From an uncultured Porphyromonas sp. (GTDB lineage: Bacteria > Bacteroidota > Bacteroidia > Bacteroidales > Porphyromonadaceae), in assembly GCA_945875135.1 (NCBI GenBank), contig CAMCJO010000019.1, positions 1 through 13,622 on the forward strand: a stretch of 13,622 nt of DNA, in the 5' to 3' direction. How positions within the stretch are numbered: position 1 is the first letter of the stretch; each line of letters begins with the position of its first letter. The position numbers were made by a program, and so were the translations under genes. Below, one piece after another: positions 7,476 through 13,622 of the stretch. The notes beneath the pieces were generated by a model that searched no databases, was not told the DNA's origin, and saw only the letters and a program-made list of their open reading frames with translations.

Positions 7476-9068
7476 TTAGAATGAGATGCCACAACGTATG
7501 GCCCCGTAGTTGCTACCGCACAGACTCGTCTGCGTATGGAGGTAGTCTAGTGAGAGCCACAGTGCATAGCTACTGCTGAGCTGATAGCCGTGAGTCATAG
7601 AGAGCCCGTAGGTCATCTGCGTGGAACTAGCTATCTGGAAGGCTCGCTCCAGTGTCTCAGCATAAGTAGGTATAGGCTGATGCTGAGGTGCTAACTGTAG
7701 CGAAGGGTGTCCCGTCTTTGCCCAGATACTATAGGTAGGTGTCAGAGAGACAAAGTACTGCCCGCGATGAAAGCTAACATACGGAGCCAATGTCCCGCCT
7801 AGATGGTAGAAGAGTCGCTCTGCTTGAGGTAGCAAGTCCTCCTCATGTAGTCGATAGCCGAGCGAAGTGGATATGCCCCACGACCAAGGTGTGCGAGGAG
7901 TGTCCTGACTATCCCAAAAGCCTTTAGCACCAAACTCTAAGGTCTGACCATAGTATGACCGCTCCGTGGCTATGCGTGGGTAGATATTGCCCTTAGGATC
8001 ACCGAAGAGATGGACAGCACCTCGACGTATGTCGCCCTGTGTGTAGAGTGCTATGCCCCAACGCCCCAGTCGTGCTGAGCGAGCGGTGTACCCCGCCTGC
8101 AGATCTATCGTGTGACTGGAGAGTGTCGAGAGGGGGAGGTTGTTGAGCTCTCGTATGATACGGTCGGTAGTCAGCAGATGCCACGCAGCCAAAGCATAGA
8201 AGCCTTGACGCGCCTCACTAGTAGGGGTTAGCCCGAGCGATATGCCATAAGACAGCCCTTGATAGAAGAGCGACGTATTGCCTCCCCTAAAGCGGTAGTA
8301 GTCTCCCCCGATGCCCGTAAAGTGATATTCACTAGCCACTCCGAGCTCACTCAAGAAGCCTACCTGATTGTTTTGCTTGTAGCGACCTAGCGTACCTGCT
8401 AGAGCTAGCGCATAGTCGGTAAGCTGATAGCCGATGCCGATCTGCCCCTCCAGGCGTGTAGCCAGATTGCGAGGGCGAGGGTCTTGCGTGCGGTAGGCAA
8501 AGGTGGCACGATAGTCCGCCTTCAAAGAGAGTAGCCAATTGCCGAGGCGATGCACCGTACCGGCACCAAAAGTGTAGAGATCTTGGTGCAGATGCGCCGT
8601 ATGCGCCGTGTCTCCCATGACGTAGGGTGCGAGGAGGGGGTAGTCGGTCGTCTCGTTGAAGCGTATCCCCTCCGTAGCACGATAAGTGTAGGAGGCAGCA
8701 CCCCAAGCGAAGTTGTTGCGCTGACGCAAAGCACTCTCGATATGCACCGATCCATCGATGTCTTGCTTGCCCAGCTGCGGGATCATAGCCTCGCCTCCAT
8801 CTCGCCGCATAGCTCCGCCCAGAGAGAGGTCTGTACGAGAGCCTCGCTCTGAGAAAAAGTAGAGCGGCGACACTACTGGTGATACCGACAGGTCGTAGCC
8901 AGGTCGCCCCTGCTCTAGGAGCGCCCCTGCCACCGTGAGGGTGTCTGCAGGTCGTGAGATCATCTCTGGCTCTTGCTGCTGCCCATAGAGTGAGCTCGTA
9001 AGCACACCTAGGAGACAGAGTAAGAGCGCAAGAGATCTGCTAAGACAAACCGAAGAATGATGCACCAT
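7476..9068 (-). CDS. DUF6850-like outer-membrane beta-barrel protein
   Basis: A 530-residue exported protein. Residues 9-29 form a signal peptide (LSRSLALLLCLLGVLTSSLYG) and the mature chain would begin at Gln30. The rest is rich in alternating aromatic and polar residues with many Gly-Tyr strands (for example WLLSLKADYRATFAYRTQD and GYTARSARLGRWGIALYTQG), and the chain ends in Phe (CGISF), the usual C-terminus of outer-membrane barrels. It has no plug domain, so it is not a second TonB-dependent receptor. I recognise the type as DUF6850, which sits next to DUF4876 lipoprotein genes in Bacteroidetes; the name is from memory and its function is not known to me. It starts 17 bp after the DUF4876 stop and ends 31 bp before the next start, so it is co-transcribed. 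Confidence 0.8.
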   Translation of the reverse strand: MVHHSSVCLSRSLALLLCLLGVLTSSLYGQQQEPEMISRPADTLTVAGALLEQGRPGYDLSVSPVVSPLYFFSERGSRTDLSLGGAMRRDGGEAMIPQLGKQDIDGSVHIESALRQRNNFAWGAASYTYRATEGIRFNETTDYPLLAPYVMGDTAHTAHLHQDLYTFGAGTVHRLGNWLLSLKADYRATFAYRTQDPRPRNLATRLEGQIGIGYQLTDYALALAGTLGRYKQNNQVGFLSELGVASEYHFTGIGGDYYRFRGGNTSLFYQGLSYGISLGLTPTSEARQGFYALAAWHLLTTDRIIRELNNLPLSTLSSHTIDLQAGYTARSARLGRWGIALYTQGDIRRGAVHLFGDPKGNIYPRIATERSYYGQTLEFGAKGFWDSQDTPRTPWSWGISTSLGYRLHEEDLLPQAERLFYHLGGTLAPYVSFHRGQYFVSLTPTYSIWAKTGHPSLQLAPQHQPIPTYAETLERAFQIASSTQMTYGLSMTHGYQLSSSYALWLSLDYLHTQTSLCGSNYGAIRCGISF

Positions 9069-9085
9069 AATCTATCGAAGAGACC

Positions 9086-10402
9086 TTACTGCTCAATAGG
9101 CACGACCCCATCATAAGTCTTGGTCGTGCAGGGTGTACCCTTAGCATTGATCGCAGTACCTTGCTCCTCAATGAGCGAGGCCGTGACCATCGGATTGAAG
9201 TCCTCGAAGGAGTTGTTGGTATCCTGTAGGATCACATGTCCCTCGCCATCCTTGCCTAGGTACTTACGTCGTACGCTGTGGAAGTAGCGATCTTTCTGTC
9301 CGTCTACCGTACCACAGTTTGTATAGCCAGCGTCTATCGTCTCAGGTAGGATCGTCCACTGATGCACCGCCTCGACACTACAATTGACACCATCTATGAT
9401 CCAGTCATTGGGTAGCTTGTAGCATGAGCCTGACATGTCATAGCTATTTCCATTGTGTGTCAAGACGTAGGTGTAGTCATACTTGTAGTCCTTGAGGTAC
9501 TCCTCCTTGGTGATCGGCATACGCGCTATAGCATACGATGCAAAGCCTCTATTGTGTAGGATGAAAAAGGACTTCGTGTAGCAGTACCACTTATCTAGGT
9601 TAGGCACTGTGGGACTATCAAAGTCTTGATGTGCTGGTGAGCTAGACACGTCATACCACTCGAAGTTTGCCTTGGAGAGGTCGAAAGCATTGGGATTATT
9701 CACCTTGTGGTCGATGCCTATGTCGCAAAGTATCAGTCGCTCGCCAGGCTTCACGGGGTGCTCCTTACCACTGCCCGGGATGACATAGACGGCGTGTACC
9801 GCCATGGCTTCTTGACGTATGTCTGGCTTGTAGTCAAACTTGCGTGCTGGGTTAAACCCGCTCTCACAGAAGGCGATCCCGTCAGCATAGAGTACTCTGT
9901 CGGTCCCGTTGTAGAGAACTACATAGCTGGTCCCATGATACTGCTTGCCAGCCGGGGTTAGCGTGCCAGTAAAGAAGATCTCCTGAATGACAAAGTCCTG
10001 AACCGTAGGCACGATACGAAGCTCTAAGCGTAGCTTGAGAGGCTCGGTCGTTTGGTCGGTCACCTCCATATTCTCAATCTGTGCGACCAGCCGTCCCTCC
10101 ATTGCGACCTCGTGTAGCTTATAGCGACAGGTCGTTGTGTAGTTTAGGTTGTACAGTCCAGGAGCGAGCTTGACCCCCTCCAGAGTCTTATACTCCACGT
10201 CTTGACCCGTGGTGATGTTGCGTATCGTGAGGAGCTCATCTTGTATGGTCAAGTCAGTGACATCCTCAGGCAGTGTGCGCTCGAAGAGGCAAGCTATCGA
10301 CTTTTGCTCCTTGGGATTGTCGGGCGTGACTGGGTCTGGACGACAGGCGGTCACAGTGACCAGCAGGGCTGGTAAGAGTAGTATATACAGTAATCGTTTC
10401 AT
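9086..10402 (-). CDS. DUF4876 lipoprotein, likely surface partner of the TonB receptor
   Basis: A 438-residue lipoprotein with MKRLLYILLLPALLVTVTAC and lipidated Cys20. Residues about 36-130 look like an N-terminal Ig-like or fimbrillin-like beta domain. The rest matches DUF4876 as I know it: FVIQEIFFTGTLTPAGKQYHG near 137-157, YVVLYNGTDRVLYADGIAF, WYCYTKSFFILHNRGFASYA, then GYTNCG and YFHSVRRKYLGK near the C-terminus. The VVLYNGTD and YADGIAF stretches resemble the lamin-tail fold; that is my inference. The gene starts 22 bp after the receptor stop, the usual arrangement of an outer-membrane receptor with its surface lipoprotein. I recall an iron-responsive lipoprotein and TonB-receptor pair in P. 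gingivalis that may be related, but I cannot confirm homology here. A substrate-capturing role is likely; the substrate is not known. Confidence 0.88.
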   Translation of the reverse strand: MKRLLYILLLPALLVTVTACRPDPVTPDNPKEQKSIACLFERTLPEDVTDLTIQDELLTIRNITTGQDVEYKTLEGVKLAPGLYNLNYTTTCRYKLHEVAMEGRLVAQIENMEVTDQTTEPLKLRLELRIVPTVQDFVIQEIFFTGTLTPAGKQYHGTSYVVLYNGTDRVLYADGIAFCESGFNPARKFDYKPDIRQEAMAVHAVYVIPGSGKEHPVKPGERLILCDIGIDHKVNNPNAFDLSKANFEWYDVSSSPAHQDFDSPTVPNLDKWYCYTKSFFILHNRGFASYAIARMPITKEEYLKDYKYDYTYVLTHNGNSYDMSGSCYKLPNDWIIDGVNCSVEAVHQWTILPETIDAGYTNCGTVDGQKDRYFHSVRRKYLGKDGEGHVILQDTNNSFEDFNPMVTASLIEEQGTAINAKGTPCTTKTYDGVVPIEQ

Positions 10403-10424
10403 AGAAATCTATTTGTTGAGTTGA

Positions 10425-13232
10425 TTATATCTTGATGCGTAGCTCCATGCCAAAGTACGGTGTGGCGGTACGTCTGAGTGTAGCCGTCCCCACCTTGTAG
10501 TCGGGCAGGTAGTCTAAGACATTGTTGGCAAAGAGCGATAGTGTGAAGAGCTTGCCCAGCTGCTTGGATACTTTTAGATTGATCCCAAGAGCTAGAGGTA
10601 TGCGACTCGGCTTAAAGAGCGTGTCACTATAGCGTATCAAGAGATGCTGCAGATAGGTGTCTCGCTCTGAATCGGCTGTGTAGGGGTGCAGCTTGCCGTC
10701 GTGCACATCTAGGTAAGCTATCGGACGACCATCCTGGGGGAGGCGACGACGAGAGACCAGCCAGGTACTCTCTATGGCGGTCGTCAGGATAAGTCCCCAC
10801 TGCGGGATCTGCGTGTCGAGGAGTAGGTTAGTTGAGAGCGACTGATTTTCCGAACCATCCTGCCAGTTGTAGAGCCCTAAGTATTGATCCGATAGGATTA
10901 CATTGCCATAGACTCCAGAGACGGCATAGAAGAGCGGTACGCTATTCAAGTAGGTAGAGCGAAACCATGCGCCCCCGAGGATCAGACTCGTATTGATCAC
11001 GGGGATGCGCTCCGTCATAAGTTGAAACTCTACACCCTCCTTGCGGATCATACTGCCATTCTCCGGGCGACTCGTCGACTCGATACGCGCCGCGGGAGTG
11101 TAGGGAATGGTAGAGATGTCGGGCTGTCCCGTCAGCTGGGTATAGTCGATCGCCGAGGCGTCATACTTATTATAAGCATAGACCTGTGCCATGGAGCGGT
11201 ATCTAAAGCCCGTGGTCATCAACTCGCGAAAGTAACTCACGGAGACTTTGTTGCGTCCCCACTCGGCAGAGAGACGTAGATCTAGCTTCTGATTGCGTGT
11301 AGCGCGTAGCTTATAGTTTGTCGCGTCCTCTATGTAGGTGCGGACGTAGTATAGACTGCGCTCAAAGGGTGCATTGATGTCGTAGTAAGCTAGTTGCGTT
11401 ATGTCTATATAGCGTGGATCAGGGTATAGATAGTTGAGCGTAGGCATACGAGTCGTCAGCCCCCAGCTGGCATCGAGTGAGAGCTTGAGGTCTCGTGACA
11501 GCAGCTCCCAGGCAGGCAAGCTCCAGCGCAGGTTGACACGTGGATCTAGGTAAGGCTTATAGCTCAGCGTGTACTGTGGTGCTAAGCCTAAGAGCATGGA
11601 GAGTCGCACGCCCGCCTCTAGCTGGAGCGTGTGCGCTCCGAGCGGTTGCCTGTATAGATCCTCCGCATAGAGTGCTAGCTGCTGCAAGGCGGGGATCTGG
11701 TAGTAGGGGCGTGGACGACTGTCCCACGCTTTGGGAAAGAGTGGATAGGCGAGGTCGTAGACCTGCCCGCGACCGAAGTTTTTGGACAGTTCATAGTTAA
11801 AGCCTCCCTTCAACTTATGCGAAGCTTTTCCCCACTCTATATTATATAGTGTCTGGCCCTTGGCAAAAAGCGTCAGCGGCTTACCATCGCTCACATAGTC
11901 TGCTATATACTCACCGCCGATCAGTCTAGCCTCGTGCTCGCCAGCCTGGTCGCCCGTAGGGGTTATAGACATGCGGTCTGGAGCTACGAGACGGCGCTGA
12001 TGTAGGTAGTCAAACTGCTGCGCAGCGGATAGTGTTAGCTCCACCCGTTGTAAGCCCTCCCTGCGACCTGACGGAGCGTATATATAGCGTGAGGTGAGTG
12101 CTATGCGGTTGTAGTCGGTGCGATACTCGTCAGTGCGTCCGTAGGAGAGGTCGGGGTCTACCTTATTCTTGTCAAAGGTCCCCGTATAGTCTCCGCTCAC
12201 CTCCCATCTATGCGCCTGGTCACTACTCGTGCCGTGATAGCGTAGTGACCCTGTCAGTCGTCTATAAGTCTCAAAGGGGACACGCGGATCGGGCTTAGCA
12301 TCTAGATAGCTCACATCTCCATTGAGGATGTGGCGCTGGGAGGGTGTGAGGGCAAAGCCTTTCTCCACAGAGGCCAGCTTACTGTAACCATCTACCTTAA
12401 AGCGACTCAGCACGGGCGAGGCTTGTCGCTTACGATGCACTAGCACCACACCCGAGGTGATATTGCCATACTCGACGGAGGGGACACCACGGATGAACTC
12501 GACCCGCTCTATATTGTCCGTTTGTAGCGTGCGCATATCCACACCACGATTCACATTGACCTTGCCCGCACCGAGGAGCGAGCCCGACGGCGAGGCTGTG
12601 TACTGCATGTCCGCATCCGTATTGAGAGGAGCTCCATCTACCATAAAGAGGGTACCCAGCGAACTGATAGCGTAGTCTTGGTTGTTCGTCTTATTGCCCT
12701 GCATATTGATCGTACCCGTCTCACGAAGCAAAAGGTTATTGACCCCACTCATATTAGGTACACTACTCTTGCCACCAGGTAGGAGTGCCGTCAGGTCGGA
12801 GAAGCTGCTGGGCTGCAGATGATCAATAGCTGCCCGCTCGATCGTCGAGGAGCTGGTCAGCTGTCGTCCCTCCTGCGCTGTCACGACCACCTCGCCCAGT
12901 ATCTGCTCTAGCTTAAAGGGGATGCGCATGTATTGGTCCCGTTGCAAGGTGACCGTCAGCTCCTTGCGCAGGCCTGCGTAGCGCACCTGTAGACGGTATC
13001 GCCCCGCTAGTACCGACTGAAAGGCAAAGCGTCCGTCATCATCCGTATAGGTCACGACATTTTTATGCCCCTCGGCAGAGAGAGCCACTAGAGCGTAGGC
13101 TATAGGCTCGCTAGTAGATGCGTCGTACACCATCCCGGTGAAGGTATGACGGGCACCCTGAGCATATAGACTCCAGGAGAGCAATGAAAAGAGTATGTAG
13201 GATAGAAGAACTCTGCGGATAGACCTACTCAT
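10425..13232 (-). CDS. TonB-dependent outer-membrane receptor with carboxypeptidase-regulatory-like domain
   Basis: I choose ATG 13232 (935 residues, MSRSIRRVLLSYILFSLLSW) because a signal peptide follows directly, ending LYA before Gln25. The longer in-frame start at 13319 would add 29 residues, and the promoter element at 13257-13264 lies inside that extension. Residues 27-110 form a carboxypeptidase-regulatory-like beta-sandwich (FTGMVYDASTSEPIAYA, TDDDGRFAFQSVLAGRY). EVVVTAQE at 114-121 is TonB-box-like. The plug spans about 122-268, with FMVDGAPLN (196-204) and NIERVEFIRGVPSVEYGNI (240-258). A 22-stranded barrel should fill the remainder, ending GMELRIKI. It imports a ligand using TonB energy. 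The plug begins classically and this is not a SusC-type sugar receptor by eye, since SusD is absent. The gene leads the nine-gene run. Confidence 0.93.
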   Translation of the reverse strand: MSRSIRRVLLSYILFSLLSWSLYAQGARHTFTGMVYDASTSEPIAYALVALSAEGHKNVVTYTDDDGRFAFQSVLAGRYRLQVRYAGLRKELTVTLQRDQYMRIPFKLEQILGEVVVTAQEGRQLTSSSTIERAAIDHLQPSSFSDLTALLPGGKSSVPNMSGVNNLLLRETGTINMQGNKTNNQDYAISSLGTLFMVDGAPLNTDADMQYTASPSGSLLGAGKVNVNRGVDMRTLQTDNIERVEFIRGVPSVEYGNITSGVVLVHRKRQASPVLSRFKVDGYSKLASVEKGFALTPSQRHILNGDVSYLDAKPDPRVPFETYRRLTGSLRYHGTSSDQAHRWEVSGDYTGTFDKNKVDPDLSYGRTDEYRTDYNRIALTSRYIYAPSGRREGLQRVELTLSAAQQFDYLHQRRLVAPDRMSITPTGDQAGEHEARLIGGEYIADYVSDGKPLTLFAKGQTLYNIEWGKASHKLKGGFNYELSKNFGRGQVYDLAYPLFPKAWDSRPRPYYQIPALQQLALYAEDLYRQPLGAHTLQLEAGVRLSMLLGLAPQYTLSYKPYLDPRVNLRWSLPAWELLSRDLKLSLDASWGLTTRMPTLNYLYPDPRYIDITQLAYYDINAPFERSLYYVRTYIEDATNYKLRATRNQKLDLRLSAEWGRNKVSVSYFRELMTTGFRYRSMAQVYAYNKYDASAIDYTQLTGQPDISTIPYTPAARIESTSRPENGSMIRKEGVEFQLMTERIPVINTSLILGGAWFRSTYLNSVPLFYAVSGVYGNVILSDQYLGLYNWQDGSENQSLSTNLLLDTQIPQWGLILTTAIESTWLVSRRRLPQDGRPIAYLDVHDGKLHPYTADSERDTYLQHLLIRYSDTLFKPSRIPLALGINLKVSKQLGKLFTLSLFANNVLDYLPDYKVGTATLRRTATPYFGMELRIKI

Positions 13233-13256
13233 AAGGGGAAGCACTAAAAGCCTCTG

Positions 13257-13264
13257 CAAAGTTA
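13257..13264 (-). promoter_or_regulatory. Candidate -7 element of the operon promoter
   Basis: On the minus strand this reads TAACTTTG, an exact match to the Bacteroidetes TAnnTTTG element. A start site a few bases downstream, near 13251, would leave a leader of only about 18 bases before ATG 13232. A TTG at 13280-13282 could be a -33 box, but its 15-bp spacing is shorter than usual, so that part is weak. This position supports the shorter start of the receptor gene. Confidence 0.55.
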
Positions 13265-13282
13265 CGTCGGCTTCATCTCCAA

Positions 13283-13308
13283 TAAAATAACTACTAATAG
13301 GTATTTTA
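13283..13308. promoter_or_regulatory. Operator-like inverted repeat upstream of the receptor promoter
   Basis: TAAAATA (13283-13289) and TATTTTA (13302-13308) are perfect complements. After one mismatch the inner arms CTA (13291-13293) and TAG (13298-13300) also pair around a 4-base centre, so 20 of 26 bases are in matched pairs. It lies 19 to 44 bp upstream of the -7 element, where a repressor or activator could control polymerase. It does not match the classical Fur consensus that I know. The regulator is unknown. Confidence 0.5.
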
Positions 13309-13439
13309 GCCCGCCTCACTCATCAATCGTCGGTAGGAGCTGTGAGGAAGAAGTCAAAAGTTCGACCTGCTCCCTGGCTGGGGAAATTCAACGCCGGCTC
13401 GTTACAATAATTTGGGTCTGACGACATATCGAAACGGTG
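13309..13439. other. Non-coding spacer between the receptor promoter and the repeat array
   Basis: I see no gene, RNA gene or clear promoter here. Minus-strand frames through it run on into the repeat array and show no signal peptide, domain or sensible composition. A small inverted motif ACGG-TG-CCGT (13434-13443) abuts the start of the array. It is probably the distal upstream region of the receptor promoter or the 3' flank of a gene outside the window. Confidence 0.5.
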
Positions 13440-13622
13440 CCGTGTCGGGGAAAAGTGATTTCCACGTGGATATTTCGAAATCTCCACGTGGAGAATAAAA
13501 AATTCTTCGGAGGAATGAAATGAAACTTCGGAGGAATGAAATGAAACTTCGGAAGAATCAAAACGCCCCCACGTGGAAAAAGAAAAACATCCACGTGGAG
13601 ATTTGAGATTCCCCACGTGGAT
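13440..13622. repeat. Mixed-head tandem array with 21-22 bp period, continuing past the right edge
   Basis: Unit heads fall at 13462, 13484, 13505, 13526, 13547, 13569, 13591 and 13613, that is steps of 22, 21, 21, 21, 22, 22 and 22. Five heads are the palindrome CCACGTGG (13462, 13484, 13569, 13591, 13613). The three central heads are CTTCGGAGG, CTTCGGAGG and CTTCGGAAG. Each head is followed by about 12-14 AT-rich bases that vary in the CCACGTGG units. A degenerate head, CCGTGTCGG, starts at 13440 in the same phase. The array is truncated by the window edge. Reading frames across it (to about 97 codons) are low-complexity and have no protein features. Its function is unknown; a protein-binding array or a mobile/intergenic repeat are both possible. 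Confidence 0.85.
13505..13567. repeat. Three 21-bp direct repeats in the centre of the array
   Basis: Units 13505-13525 and 13526-13546 are identical over all 21 bases (CTTCGGAGGAATGAAATGAA plus A). The third, 13547-13567, keeps CTTCGGAAGAAT and then diverges. The heads are quasi-palindromes: CTTC-G-GAAG is perfect in unit 3, and the A-to-G change in units 1 and 2 would still allow a G-U pair in RNA. In unit 1 the pairing extends to seven positions (13502-13508 with 13510-13516). Confidence 0.85.

Noticed and set aside
7445..7492. Upstream start at 7492 for the T9SS-sorted protein
   Set aside because: The 16 added residues are polar, precede the signal peptide and overlap the end of the barrel gene; ATG 7444 starts directly at the signal peptide.
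8347..8852. Overlapping frames of 77-119 codons on both strands inside the barrel gene
   Set aside because: They lie in alternative frames of a well-supported outer-membrane protein and have Arg/Ser/Cys-rich compositions typical of shadow frames.
11540..11800. Plus-strand 86-codon frame inside the receptor gene
   Set aside because: It is antisense to the receptor barrel, with an Arg/Ala-rich composition and no recognisable feature.
10425..13232. SusC-type polysaccharide uptake receptor
   Set aside because: There is no SusD partner or glycan enzyme nearby; the partner is a DUF4876 lipoprotein, and a PepSY gene points to metal or heme chemistry.
13283..13308. Classical Fur box
   Set aside because: The dyad is AT-rich but lacks the GATAAT-type hexamers of the known consensus, so I report it only as an unassigned operator-like site.
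13233..13319. Upstream start at 13319 for the TonB receptor
   Set aside because: The 29 added residues precede the signal peptide, and the likely -7 promoter element lies within them.
13323..13616. Minus-strand reading frames of 97 and 68 codons across the repeat array
   Set aside because: They consist of translated repeat units (SSEVSFHSSEVSFH) with no domain, signal peptide or plausible start; the DNA is a non-coding tandem array.
13440..13622. CRISPR array
   Set aside because: Heads are only 8-9 bp, spacers are about 12-14 bp and low-complexity, the central units are nearly identical throughout, and there are no cas genes in the window.

Overview
The window looks like chromosomal DNA of a Bacteroidota bacterium, most likely a Porphyromonas-type organism. 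The signs are a TonB-dependent receptor with an N-terminal carboxypeptidase-regulatory-like domain, a type IX secretion (T9SS) C-terminal sorting domain, Bacteroidetes-type families that I recognise as DUF4270, DUF4857, DUF4876 and DUF6850, a lack of Shine-Dalgarno sequences, and promoter -7 elements of the TAnnTTTG type. Base composition looks roughly half G+C by eye, which fits P. asaccharolytica or P. uenonis better than P. gingivalis. The species is a guess. Every gene I can support is on the minus strand.

Layout, in order of transcription from the right edge. At 13440-13622 there is a non-coding array of 21-22 bp units with two kinds of palindromic head (CCACGTGG and CTTCGGAGG/CTTCGGAAG). 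At 13257-13308 there is a promoter with an operator-like inverted repeat. Then comes a tightly packed nine-gene run: TonB-dependent receptor (10425-13232); DUF4876 lipoprotein (9086-10402); DUF6850-like outer-membrane barrel (7476-9068); secreted propeller-like protein with Ig-like domains and a T9SS sorting domain (5003-7444); a 121-bp gap with two hairpins; OB-fold-like lipoprotein with a CxHxCxHG motif (4294-4881); short PepSY-associated membrane protein (3685-4266); ABC ATPase (2764-3648); ABC permease (2082-2753); and a membrane-anchored DUF4857 protein (1041-2075). A nested hairpin follows the last stop codon. A separate DUF4270 lipoprotein gene (from 724, running off the left edge) has its own likely promoter.

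How the genes may work together (inference): the receptor imports a scarce ligand across the outer membrane, with the lipoprotein, the second barrel and the T9SS-anchored protein at the cell surface. The OB-fold lipoprotein, if periplasmic, and the histidine-containing PepSY protein would handle or reduce it. The ABC complex with its DUF4857 partner would act at the inner membrane. Iron, heme, siderophore or another metal complex is the most likely cargo class, because receptor + lipoprotein + PepSY sets in this phylum serve xenosiderophore or heme uptake. Nothing in the sequence fixes the substrate. The receptor and 829-codon reading frames both extend upstream of better-supported starts, and I moved those starts to 13232 and 7444.
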